Positions 40,595 through 48,604 of a stretch of DNA of 49,010 bases are shown here, in pieces. Under the pieces are notes generated by a model. It did no database searches and had not been told where the DNA came from. It saw only the letters and a program-made list of their open reading frames with translations. The stretch is from JALZKA01 sp033856515. Lineage in GTDB: Bacteria; Actinomycetota; Thermoleophilia; Solirubrobacterales; 70-9. How positions within the stretch are numbered: position 1 is the stretch's first letter; the number at the start of each line of letters is the position of its first letter. Where the stretch lies: the NCBI GenBank assembly GCA_033856515.1, contig JAWVEY010000026.1, positions 1 through 49,010 on the forward strand, written 5' to 3'. The translations under genes were made by a program, and so were the position numbers.

Positions 40595-41005
40595 TTGACC
40601 GGGGGATACGGGAATCTTTTGCGTTCGGGCTTCGACGCGTGGAACGTCGGAGATCGTTCGTACGTGCTCGATCACCTCTCGGACGATGTCGTCTGGGTAA
40701 CGCCGCCGAACGACCCGGACCAGGGTGTGTTCCGCGGGCACGATGCGGTCAAGAGCTTCTGGGACCAGTGGCACGCGGCCGTGGGCCAGCTTCGCTTCGA
40801 GGTCGAGGAGATGAACGAGGTGGGCGACAGGGTGCTGGCCGTCGTCAAGCGCTCCGGAGTAGGACGACAGTCCGGCCTCGAGGTCTCGGACACGGTTTGC
40901 CAGGTCTATTTCTTCGACGAGGACGGCAAGTGCAGCCTGGTCCGCGAGTTTTATGACCGCAAGGCAGCCAACGCGGCCGTAGGCATAACGCAGCCCTCGA
41001 GTTGA
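40595..41005 (+). CDS. SnoaL-like (NTF2-fold) protein
   Basis: 136 residues with TTG start. Pattern: LLRSGFDAWNVGDRSYVLDHLSD, then DVVWVTPPNDP, FRGHDAVKSFWDQW and KRSGVGRQSGLE, a compact alpha+beta cone of the SnoaL/DUF4440 type. Such proteins are small-ligand hydrolases, isomerases or binding domains. The next gene's TTG overlaps its stop, so it is co-translated with the GMC oxidoreductase. That suggests it acts on the same substrate, for example by holding or modifying a steroid- or alcohol-like molecule. TAAGCT lies 9 nt upstream. Start codon not certain. Confidence 0.75.
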   Translation: MTGGYGNLLRSGFDAWNVGDRSYVLDHLSDDVVWVTPPNDPDQGVFRGHDAVKSFWDQWHAAVGQLRFEVEEMNEVGDRVLAVVKRSGVGRQSGLEVSDTVCQVYFFDEDGKCSLVREFYDRKAANAAVGITQPSS

Positions 41006-43401
41006 ACCAGGCACTCAAGGACATCCCACTCACCCCGGAGGAGCTACGGCTCCGCCGGTTCATGCTGATCCTGGCGCCGGTTTTCGCGCTGATGGCGCTC
41101 GGCTACATCCTCCAGGGTCTGCTCGCTCACGCGGAGTTCCCATTCGTCGCGAACTCGGTCGCCAAGGACGGCACTTTCGCCATTCTCTGCATCGTCGCCG
41201 CGGCCGACCTCCGCCGGCACATGTGGGCGGTCAGCGTCGTCATCGGTGCGCACCTTCTGATCATCGGGTCGCTCCTGCTTTCGTGGGCGACCGGAAACGC
41301 GGACGACGTCTCGGGCTCGTTCGACTCGCCCGAGGGACTGGACCTCCCGGACGCCGAGGTGATCCTCTACATCTGGCTCGGCCTGGCGGTCGCAGTCACA
41401 GGGGCGCTCATCTACAGCCGCCACAAGGCGGTGCGGGCGCGCTTCGACCTCAAGTATCTGGCTCCGCACCAGCACCGGGCGCTGATGGCGCTGGCCGAGG
41501 TCTTGGTCCTAGGGCGCGACGAGGCCCTCTCCCCCGTCGCCGTCGCCGCCAATGTCGACGACTACCTCTACTCGTTCCCGGCCGAGGCGAAGAGCAAGGC
41601 GAAGCTGGCCCTCACCGCGCTGTGGGTGTACCCGATGCTTCGGCTAAGGCCGCCGTACCCGATCATGTCGCCGCAGGGACGGATCGACTTCATCGAGAAG
41701 TGCTTTATCTCCGATGTGGCTGAGCGCCGGCTTCCAGGCCCGATCCGCCGGATCATCCAGTCGATCCTGGTCGCGGCTCAGAACCTCACCTTCATCGGCT
41801 ACTACGGGGATCCGCGAACCGCCAAGCAGACCGGGTACGTGCCGTTCTCCGAGCGCGAGGAGGGCGGCCCGTTGACCGAGCTTGCCGACCGGCCGTTCCC
41901 GCCCCTGAACGTGCGGGCGCCGCGAGAAGTCGATTCGGATCACATCTCGGCCGACGTCGTGATCGTCGGATCGGGCGCCGCCGGCGCGATCCTCGCCAAG
42001 CGCATGCTCGAACGCGGCCGGGAGGTCTGCATGCTCGAGCGCGGCCTGCACGTAGACCCTTCCGACTTCACCGAGAACGAAAGCGATCAGTTCGCGAAGC
42101 TCTACGCCGACGGCGGCATGCAGATGTCCACTGACGCCCGCTTCCAGGTCCTCCAGGGCAAGTGCGTGGGCGGTACGACGGTGGTCAACAACGCGGTCTG
42201 CTTCGACCTGCCCGACCACATGCTGGAGCGATGGAACGACGGCAACGGACTCGACGCCGGGCTCGACGAGGGCGACCTCGCATCCGCCTTCGAACGCCTG
42301 CGGGAGTTCATGCCGATAAAGCGGATGACCTCCCGGACGCACCTTGCCGGAGGCGCGGTCAAGTTCCGGGACGGCATCGAAGCGCTCGGCCTCGACCGCT
42401 CCGGCGACTTCGACATCGTCGAGGCGAACATCTCCGATTGTCTGGGCTCCGGCTACTGCAACATTGGATGTCCGCTGGGCCGGAAGCTATCGGCGCTGGA
42501 CTACACCCTGCCGATGGCGCAATCCCAGCATCCCGACGGGTTGAAGATCCTGAGCGAGTGCGGCGTCGAGCGCATCACGCCGCGGAACGGGTCGGCGGCG
42601 GAGGTCGAGTGCAAGCTGAGCGACGGGCGGAAGCTTCGCGTGAGCGCCAACACCGTGATCGTCTCGGCGGGTGCACTTGCGTCCAGCCTGATCCTCCAGC
42701 GTTCGAGCCTTGGAGGCCCGAACGCGGGACGCGGCCTCTCGTTCAACCTCGGCGCGCCGATGACGGCGGACTTCCCCGAGAAGATCGACTCGTTCCGCGG
42801 ACTTCAGATCTCCCACTACCTCCGCACGCCGGGTGACGACGGCCTGATCCTGGAGACGTGGTTCAACCCGGTCGGCGCGCAGTCGCTGTTCATGCCGGGC
42901 TGGTTCCGCGACCACTTCCGCAACATGCGCAGATACGACCACATGGCGTGCACGGGCTCGGTCGTCGGCACCAGGCCGGACGCGAGCGTGAGCCTGGACT
43001 GGCGGGGCAAGATGAAGCTGAAGTACGAACCCCACCCCGACGACCTGAAGCGCCTGGTCGCCGGGCTCAAGCTCGCGGGCCGGATCTACCTGGCGGCGGG
43101 CGCGACGCGCGTGATGCCGACCACCTTCCGCTACTTGCCCTTCACCAAGTCCGAGTCCCTCGACGAGCTCGACGCCCAGGTCTTGGACAACACCGACATC
43201 CAGCTCCACTCCTCGCACCCCCAGGGTGGGAACGCGATCAGCCGCAACCGCACTCGCGGTGTCGTCGACCCCGATTTCAGAGTGCCGAACGCCCCCGGCG
43301 TCTACGTCTGCGACGCCAGCGTGTTCCCGGCCGCCATCACCGTCAACCCTCAGCTGACGGTGATGGCACTGGCCGAGTACGCGGCCGAGCGGATCGAATA
43401 G
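41002..43401 (+). CDS. Membrane-fused GMC-type FAD oxidoreductase
   Basis: 799 residues, long for the family. The first about 145 residues have four hydrophobic segments. Residues 150-260 are a helical module (ALMALAEVLVLGRDEALSPV, DDYLYSFP, RIDFIEKCF) as in gluconate-dehydrogenase subunit 3 or long-chain alcohol oxidases. The GMC core starts near 310: ADVVIVGSGAAGAILAKRML, GGTTVVNNAVCFDLP, a Cys-rich CLGSGYCNIGCPLG segment near 475, and the end HSSHPQGGNAIS with VNPQLTVMALAEYAAERI (catalytic His/Asn). It probably oxidises a hydrophobic alcohol at the membrane. TTG 41002 overlaps the SnoaL gene's stop. Confidence 0.88.
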   Translation: MNQALKDIPLTPEELRLRRFMLILAPVFALMALGYILQGLLAHAEFPFVANSVAKDGTFAILCIVAAADLRRHMWAVSVVIGAHLLIIGSLLLSWATGNADDVSGSFDSPEGLDLPDAEVILYIWLGLAVAVTGALIYSRHKAVRARFDLKYLAPHQHRALMALAEVLVLGRDEALSPVAVAANVDDYLYSFPAEAKSKAKLALTALWVYPMLRLRPPYPIMSPQGRIDFIEKCFISDVAERRLPGPIRRIIQSILVAAQNLTFIGYYGDPRTAKQTGYVPFSEREEGGPLTELADRPFPPLNVRAPREVDSDHISADVVIVGSGAAGAILAKRMLERGREVCMLERGLHVDPSDFTENESDQFAKLYADGGMQMSTDARFQVLQGKCVGGTTVVNNAVCFDLPDHMLERWNDGNGLDAGLDEGDLASAFERLREFMPIKRMTSRTHLAGGAVKFRDGIEALGLDRSGDFDIVEANISDCLGSGYCNIGCPLGRKLSALDYTLPMAQSQHPDGLKILSECGVERITPRNGSAAEVECKLSDGRKLRVSANTVIVSAGALASSLILQRSSLGGPNAGRGLSFNLGAPMTADFPEKIDSFRGLQISHYLRTPGDDGLILETWFNPVGAQSLFMPGWFRDHFRNMRRYDHMACTGSVVGTRPDASVSLDWRGKMKLKYEPHPDDLKRLVAGLKLAGRIYLAAGATRVMPTTFRYLPFTKSESLDELDAQVLDNTDIQLHSSHPQGGNAISRNRTRGVVDPDFRVPNAPGVYVCDASVFPAAITVNPQLTVMALAEYAAERIE

Positions 43402-43421
43402 ACCCGTTCGGAATCAGTCGG

Positions 43422-43802
43422 CTAGTCGACGAAGATCTTCCGCGACTTGTCCTTCTGGCAGCGATCGCCGATCCCGTTGAGAGATGCAGTGACCTTCGCG
43501 TAGTACACGCCGGACTTGAGCGTGAACTCGCCAGGCTCGGTGATCGCCCAATTGCCTCCGGCGTCGGTCGAGTCGTTGCCCAGGACCTTGTCGTGGTTGT
43601 TCTGTTTGCGGTAGAGCCGCACGTGCCTGGAAGGAACGCACGACGGCGACTCCGCGTCGACGACCCCGTGGAACGCGGGGGCATGGTCGCTCATTCCGAT
43701 GTGCGACTCGTACGTGGAGACGGCAACTGCCTGCGGCACGGCAAGCGCCCCGCACGCAGCGACGGCAGCTGCCACGAGGCCCAGCTTCAGGTTCTTTCCC
43801 AC
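43422..43802 (-). CDS. Small secreted protein
   Basis: 126 residues. GTG 43802 has AGAGGAG 8 nt upstream. The signal peptide (about 1-27: MGKNLKLGLVAAAVAACGAL, ending PQAVA) is clear; an earlier start would add a non-coding-like basic lead. The mature domain is beta-rich with two Cys (SPSCVPSRHV and GDRCQKDK) likely forming a disulfide, and resembles a small Ig/transthyretin-like fold (GNWAITEPGEFTLKSGVYYAKV). Function not known. It is convergent with the GMC gene and divergent from sufU. Confidence 0.75.
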   Translation of the reverse strand: MGKNLKLGLVAAAVAACGALAVPQAVAVSTYESHIGMSDHAPAFHGVVDAESPSCVPSRHVRLYRKQNNHDKVLGNDSTDAGGNWAITEPGEFTLKSGVYYAKVTASLNGIGDRCQKDKSRKIFVD

Positions 43803-43870
43803 TTTGAGAGCTCCTCTTGTCGGGGCGCCCCTGCGGCGCCGGATGGCGCGCACCCTACTCTCTCAGAGAG

Positions 43871-44296
43871 ATGGACGAGCTCTACCGCGAGAACATCCTG
43901 GACCACTACAAGCGCCCTCGTCATTTCGGGCGCCTGGACGACTTCGACCTCGATTTCGAGGACACGAACCCGTTCTGCGGCGACGAGCAGCACGTCTACA
44001 TCAAGCTCGACTCGGACGATCGAGTCACCGGCGTCTCTTTCGAAGGCAGGGGCTGCGCCATCTCGACCGCGGCGACGTCGATGCTCGTCGACGAGCTCGA
44101 GGGCATGAGCCGCGAGGAGCTCCTTCGCATGCCGAAGGAGACCGTGCTCGAACTCCTCGGGATCCCGATTTCCGCGACGCGCATGAAGTGCGCGCTCCTC
44201 GGCCTGAAGGTCGTGAAGTCCGCCTCCCTCGGCCAGCTCGCCGACTGGGAGGACGAGGGCGAGCAGGGCGACCCCTCGCTCGCCGAGCAAATCTGA
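43871..44296 (+). CDS. sufU: SufU sulfur-transfer protein
   Basis: 141 residues. Zn-containing sulfur acceptor of SufS. Conserved ligands: Cys36 in NPFCGDE (with Asp38), Cys62 in GRGCAIS and Cys107 in RMKCALL. The N-terminus LYRENILDHYKRPRHFG is typical of SufU. Start ATG 43871 has TACTCT 9 nt upstream. Its partner sufS lies 3.3 kb upstream on the same strand, separated by three unrelated genes. The C-terminal tail is acidic (WEDEGEQGDPS). Confidence 0.96.
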   Translation: MDELYRENILDHYKRPRHFGRLDDFDLDFEDTNPFCGDEQHVYIKLDSDDRVTGVSFEGRGCAISTAATSMLVDELEGMSREELLRMPKETVLELLGIPISATRMKCALLGLKVVKSASLGQLADWEDEGEQGDPSLAEQI

Positions 44297-44298
44297 CT

Positions 44299-44304
44299 TA
44301 CGAT
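44299..44304 (+). promoter_or_regulatory. -10 hexamer TACGAT, 7 nt before ATG 44312
   Basis: TACGAT, TTACCCT, ATG. Starts 2 nt after the sufU stop, giving the next gene its own leaderless promoter. Confidence 0.5.
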
Positions 44305-44311
44305 TTACCCT

Positions 44312-45841
44312 ATGGTCGGGGGACGGAAGCTGCTGGGGGCGTTGTTGGCGGTGCTGATCGTGCCGGCGACCGCGACGGCCAACACCATCGTCCCCGACAC
44401 CTTCGCCGACGAACCGGGCGCCGATCCGGACAACGGCAACTGCACGCTGCGGGAGGCGATCGAGTCGGCGGACCATGACGTTTCCGAGGACGCCTGTCGC
44501 CGGGGGAGCGGAGCCGATTTGATCAAGCTCCGCCGCGGCACCTACCAGTTGAGCGTGCCGGGAAGCGAGCCAGTCGGCTCAACCGAGATCGACAACGCCA
44601 TCGGCGATCTCGACATCGGCTTGTTCGGTACGAGCCCGGTAAAGATCTTGGGCCACAAGCGGGGGACGACCGTCGATGGCGACGATCACGACCGGGTCTT
44701 CCAGGTCTTTAACGCAGGCACTGTCACCTTCCAGCGTCTGACTATCACTGACGGCGCGGCGATCAACCGTGGTGGCGGCGTCAACGTGTTCACGGACTCA
44801 CGAGCGCGCCTCAAGCACACGACGATCGCTGAGAACACCGCCGGTGATGGCGACGGCGGGGTCTCGGTCTTTCCGGGCGCGAAGGCGACGTTCGCCCAGA
44901 GCACGGTGCGCGACAACGCGGTCCCGTTTGGCAAGGTGGGCGGCGGGCTCGGGGTCTTCGGCCGGGTCGTGCTCAACGGGAGCAAGGTGACCGGCAACGA
45001 CGCGCACTCGGGTGGGGGGATCTGGGTTTATGCCGACATAGCTCCGGACCCGGCTGGCGTTGCCACACTGCGCCGGACACTCGTGGCCAAGAACGACTCC
45101 GCGCTTTCGGGCGGCGGGATCGGGAGCTCGCGCGGCTCTCGGCTAACCCTTTCTGAGAGCACGATCGAACGGAACGACGCCGGCGGCAGCGGAGGCGGCA
45201 TCAGCATCGATCGCGGCACGCTGATCGTGAAAGCGAGCACGATCACCGGCAACGATTCGTTCCAGAACGGCGGCGGAATAGCCCTTAGCAGCGACCCGTC
45301 CGACCCCGTCACCATGCGCATCGAGAACACCACCGTCTCCGGCAACGTCGCCGACAAGGACGGCGGTGGCGGTTCCAATTCCGAGGGAGGAGGCATTTCC
45401 GCCGCCTCGTTCGGCGAAAAGCGGATCGTGAGCTCGACGATCACCGCCAACCGCGCCAACCGCGGTGGTGGGATCGCCGGACCATTCGTTTCAACCAACC
45501 TCCCCGTTGAGTTGAGGGGCACGATCGTGGCCCGAAACACAGCGCTGAACCCGGGTCCGGTGAACGGCCCTGACTGCCTGCTCTCCGGCACCGGGTCAGG
45601 AATGAGCCTGGGTCACAACCTGATCGGCGACCCGAACGGCTGCGACATGGGCGCGGTTGGCTCGGACCTGGGTGGGAACGCCGGCCTCAAGCCGCTTCAA
45701 TCGAACGGCGGGCCGACCAAGACGCACGCCCTTAAGCCCGGCTCACAGGCGGTTGACGCGGGGCCCAACGACGCGCCAAGCAAGGATCAGCGCGGAGTCA
45801 GGCGCCACAATCCCGATATCGGGTCATACGAGCGCTCCTAG
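44312..45841 (+). CDS. Secreted CSLREA-type parallel beta-helix protein
   Basis: 509 residues. Signal peptide 1-24 (MVGGRKLLGALLAVLIVPAT, ending ATAN). The CSLREA domain follows: a VPDTFADEPGADPDNGNCTLREAI run (positions 26-50; only part shown), then a long beta-helix of GGG-rich rungs (about 100-410, e.g. GGGIGSSRGSRLTLSESTIE). A C-terminal block with GPDCLLSG, GHNLIGDPNGCD, PLQSNGGPTKTHAL and DQRGVRRHNPDIGSYE matches the choice-of-anchor Q region common in such proteins. Probably a cell-surface or secreted protein. It interrupts the suf genes and is likely transcribed on its own. Confidence 0.88.
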   Translation: MVGGRKLLGALLAVLIVPATATANTIVPDTFADEPGADPDNGNCTLREAIESADHDVSEDACRRGSGADLIKLRRGTYQLSVPGSEPVGSTEIDNAIGDLDIGLFGTSPVKILGHKRGTTVDGDDHDRVFQVFNAGTVTFQRLTITDGAAINRGGGVNVFTDSRARLKHTTIAENTAGDGDGGVSVFPGAKATFAQSTVRDNAVPFGKVGGGLGVFGRVVLNGSKVTGNDAHSGGGIWVYADIAPDPAGVATLRRTLVAKNDSALSGGGIGSSRGSRLTLSESTIERNDAGGSGGGISIDRGTLIVKASTITGNDSFQNGGGIALSSDPSDPVTMRIENTTVSGNVADKDGGGGSNSEGGGISAASFGEKRIVSSTITANRANRGGGIAGPFVSTNLPVELRGTIVARNTALNPGPVNGPDCLLSGTGSGMSLGHNLIGDPNGCDMGAVGSDLGGNAGLKPLQSNGGPTKTHALKPGSQAVDAGPNDAPSKDQRGVRRHNPDIGSYERS

Positions 45842-45855
45842 AAGCGCTCAAACAC

Positions 45856-46740
45856 TCAGTTCGCGTCCTCGACCAACTCGTCGAGAACCAGCCCGCCGAC
45901 GAAGACGATCGTTACTAGATAGAGGTACTCGATGAGGATGAACACCGTCGCGAGGTTGCCGAAGATCGATCCGTAGTCGGCAATCTGTTTGAGGTAGAAA
46001 GTGAAGAGGGCCGTCATGCACGCCCAGCCGAGGACGACGAGCACCGCCCCGAAGCTGATCCAGTGGAGCGGCCGCTCTAGGTCCGGGACGGTTCGGACGA
46101 TCAGACCGACCGAGACGAAGAGGGCGGCCAGCGCGATCCCCCAGCGCACGACGAAACTCACGATGCCCGCGGGGAAACTTGTCCCGAGTACGTCATCGAG
46201 TAGCGGCGCACCGGCGCGAATGGCGACGATCGCGACGAGAATCGCCGCTCCTGACGCAGCGCCGACGGCCACCGAGGAGGCGAAATGCGAAAAGGGGTCA
46301 TCACGGTCGTCCGAAACGCCGTAGATGCGCTTCAGGATCTGATGGCAGGCGCGGACGACGCCTGAGATCTGCCAAAGCGCCAAGCCAAGCCCGATCGTGA
46401 CCCAGAAGAGCTGCTTGGAAGTGAGCACGCTAACGACGGCTTCGTCGATCAATGTGAACGCCGCTGGAGATACGCCGGCGCGCAGGTCTGGCGCGATATC
46501 GGATCGCCAGACCTCCTCGAGACCGAAGAAGCCGAGGGCCCCGAAGACGAAGAGAAGCGCGGGGATAAGCGCCAGAAGCATCCGGAATGAGATCGCACCT
46601 GCTTCAACCAGGAGATCGTGCTTGCGAAAGGCCTGCACGAGGCTCGACGCCGCTTCTTGCGGTGAGAGCGCCCGGGCCCCGTCGGTGATCCGCCGCAGCG
46701 AGGCTGCGAGACCCTCCCCGGTCGAAGCTTGCGTTCCCAC
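45856..46740 (-). CDS. YihY/BrkB-family membrane protein
   Basis: 294 residues. About six hydrophobic helices: 48-70, 108-128, 150-172, 185-205, 217-240 and 260-283. Family-like features are AFRKHDLLVEAGAISFRMLLALIPALLF near residue 40 (only partly conserved) and LYLVTIVFVGGLVLDE near the end. Often annotated as RNase BN or virulence factor BrkB by mistake; probably a membrane protein of unknown function. Divergent from the Rieske/sufB operon. Confidence 0.88.
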   Translation of the reverse strand: MGTQASTGEGLAASLRRITDGARALSPQEAASSLVQAFRKHDLLVEAGAISFRMLLALIPALLFVFGALGFFGLEEVWRSDIAPDLRAGVSPAAFTLIDEAVVSVLTSKQLFWVTIGLGLALWQISGVVRACHQILKRIYGVSDDRDDPFSHFASSVAVGAASGAAILVAIVAIRAGAPLLDDVLGTSFPAGIVSFVVRWGIALAALFVSVGLIVRTVPDLERPLHWISFGAVLVVLGWACMTALFTFYLKQIADYGSIFGNLATVFILIEYLYLVTIVFVGGLVLDELVEDAN

Positions 46741-46785
46741 CGCTCCCAGCTACCCGCTACGCCCAACCCTAGCCGCGGTGGCAGC

Positions 46786-46813
46786 TAAAATCCGACCTCG
46801 GAAGTTGGATTTT
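46786..46813. promoter_or_regulatory. Inverted repeat over a -10 element before the Rieske-sufB operon
   Basis: AAAATCC (46787-46793) / GGATTTT (46807-46813), extendable to 10-bp arms with one mismatch. The left arm overlaps TAAAAT (46786-46791), a good -10 element. A repressor bound here would block transcription; the SufR-like protein is the natural candidate. In RNA it also forms a hairpin. Confidence 0.5.
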
Positions 46814-46820
46814 GTTTCTT

Positions 46821-47141
46821 ATGCCTGAGATAACCGTCTGCAAGATCGATGAGCTGCCCGAGGGCGAGATGCGTCTCGTCGAGGACGACGCTGGCCGCAA
46901 GATCGGCGTCTTCCACTGCGAGGGCGGCGAGATGTTCGCGATCGAGGACCGCTGCTCGCATGACGACGGCCCTCTCGCCGAGGGGGAGTTCGATCTGGCG
47001 TCGTGTACCGTGGAATGCCCCCGTCACGGGTCGGTCTTCGACCTGCGGACGGGCAAGCCCAAGTCGCTCCCGGCCTACGTTCCGGTCGACACGTTCGAAG
47101 TCAGTGTCCATGACGGAGAAGTGAAGCTGGAGATTCAATGA
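46821..47141 (+). CDS. Rieske-type ferredoxin of the suf operon
   Basis: 106 residues from ATG 46821. A soluble [2Fe-2S] protein: C45-S-H47 and C66-P-R-H69 (CTVECPRHGSVFD) are the four cluster ligands. No membrane segment, so it is a soluble ferredoxin like those attached to dioxygenases, found in suf operons of many actinobacteria. sufB begins inside its last codons (overlap 4 nt). May bring electrons to Suf assembly or be an early client. Confidence 0.95.
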   Translation: MPEITVCKIDELPEGEMRLVEDDAGRKIGVFHCEGGEMFAIEDRCSHDDGPLAEGEFDLASCTVECPRHGSVFDLRTGKPKSLPAYVPVDTFEVSVHDGEVKLEIQ

Positions 47142-48604
47142 AGCCACCGCCTGAAACAGCAGCAAAGCCCGAGTCCACCAAGGTCCTGACCGACGCCGAG
47201 GCAGGCCTCAAGGACATCGGCTCCGACTACAAGGAGCGCTTCGGCTTCTCCGACCCCGAGACCGGCTACTCGTACAAGGCGCCCAAGGGCCTCTCGCGCG
47301 AGCTCATCGAGTCGATCTCCGAGTACAAGTCGGAGCCGCAGTGGATGCGCGACTTCCGCCTCAAGGCGTATGAGCACTACGAGAGTCGGCCTACCCCCCA
47401 GTGGGGCGGCAACCTCAACCAGATCGACTTCGAAGACATCCACTACTTCGTCCGTGCCTCGGAGAAGGTCGGACATACGTGGGATGACGTTCCCGAGGAC
47501 ATCAAGAACACCTTTGACAAGCTCGGAATTCCCGAGGCCGAGCGGAAGTTCCTCGCCGGCGTCGGCGCGCAGTACGAGTCCGAGTCGGTCTACCACCAGG
47601 TGAACGAGCAGCTCGAGGCTCAGGGCGTGATCTTCACCGACATGGACACAGCGCTTCGCGAGCACGAGAACCTCGTCCGCGAGTACTGGGCGACGGTCAT
47701 CCCGGCGAACGACAACAAGCTCGCTGCCCTCAATTCGGCCGTGTGGTCGGGCGGATCGTTCGTCTACGTCCCCAAGGGCGTCAAGGTGTCGATGCCGCTC
47801 CAGGCCTACTTCCGCATCAACACGGAGAACATGGGCCAGTTCGAGCGCACGCTGATCATCGCCGAGGAGGGCTCCGACGTCCACTACATCGAGGGCTGCA
47901 CCGCGCCCGTCTACTCGACCGACTCGCTCCACTCCGCGGTCGTCGAGATCGTTGCGAAGCCTTCGTCACGCGTTCGCTACACGACCGTCCAGAACTGGTC
48001 GCAGAACGTCTACAACCTCGTCACCAAGCGCGCGATCGCTCAGGAGAACGCGACGATGGAGTGGGTCGACTGCAACCTCGGCTCGAAGCTGACAATGAAG
48101 TACCCCTCGATCTATCTGCTCGGCGAGGGCGCGCACGGCGAGATCCTCTCGATCGCGTTCGCGGGCGCAGGCCAACACCAGGACGCGGGCGGCAAGATCA
48201 TCCACGCCGCGCCGAAGACGACCTCCTCGATCTTCTCCAAGTCGATCTCGAAGGACGGCGGCAGGGCGACCTACCGCGGCCTCCTGGAGGTTGCCAAGGG
48301 CGCCTCCGAGGCGAAGTCCAAGGTCGTCTGCGACGCGCTCCTGCTCGACCCGGAGTCGCGCTCGGACACATATCCGACGATCCGGATCGACGAGGCGGAC
48401 GCCAACGTCGGCCACGAGGCTTCGGTCTCGAAGATCGGCGAGGAGCAGCTCTTCTACCTCCAGTCGCGCGGCCTCGACGAGGAAGAGGCGTCGAAGATGA
48501 TCGTCAACGGATTCATCGAGCCGATCGCCAAGGAGCTCCCGATGGAGTACTCGGTCGAGATGAACCGCCTGATCGAGCTCCAGATGGAAGGCTCGATTGG
48601 CTGA
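47138..48604 (+). CDS. sufB: Fe-S scaffold SufB
   Basis: 488 residues, normal length. GGAGA lies 13 nt and further Shine-Dalgarno-like bases closer to ATG 47138, overlapping the Rieske stop. Family features: YEHYESRPTPQWGGNLNQID, the core beta-helix with SDVHYIEGCTAP (the Cys that carries cluster sulfur), RAIAQENATMEWVDCNLGSK, SIAFAGAGQHQDAGGKIIHA, and the C-terminal DEEEASKMIVNGFIEPIAKE. Works with SufC and SufD. sufD overlaps the 3' end. Confidence 0.97.
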   Translation: MKPPPETAAKPESTKVLTDAEAGLKDIGSDYKERFGFSDPETGYSYKAPKGLSRELIESISEYKSEPQWMRDFRLKAYEHYESRPTPQWGGNLNQIDFEDIHYFVRASEKVGHTWDDVPEDIKNTFDKLGIPEAERKFLAGVGAQYESESVYHQVNEQLEAQGVIFTDMDTALREHENLVREYWATVIPANDNKLAALNSAVWSGGSFVYVPKGVKVSMPLQAYFRINTENMGQFERTLIIAEEGSDVHYIEGCTAPVYSTDSLHSAVVEIVAKPSSRVRYTTVQNWSQNVYNLVTKRAIAQENATMEWVDCNLGSKLTMKYPSIYLLGEGAHGEILSIAFAGAGQHQDAGGKIIHAAPKTTSSIFSKSISKDGGRATYRGLLEVAKGASEAKSKVVCDALLLDPESRSDTYPTIRIDEADANVGHEASVSKIGEEQLFYLQSRGLDEEEASKMIVNGFIEPIAKELPMEYSVEMNRLIELQMEGSIG

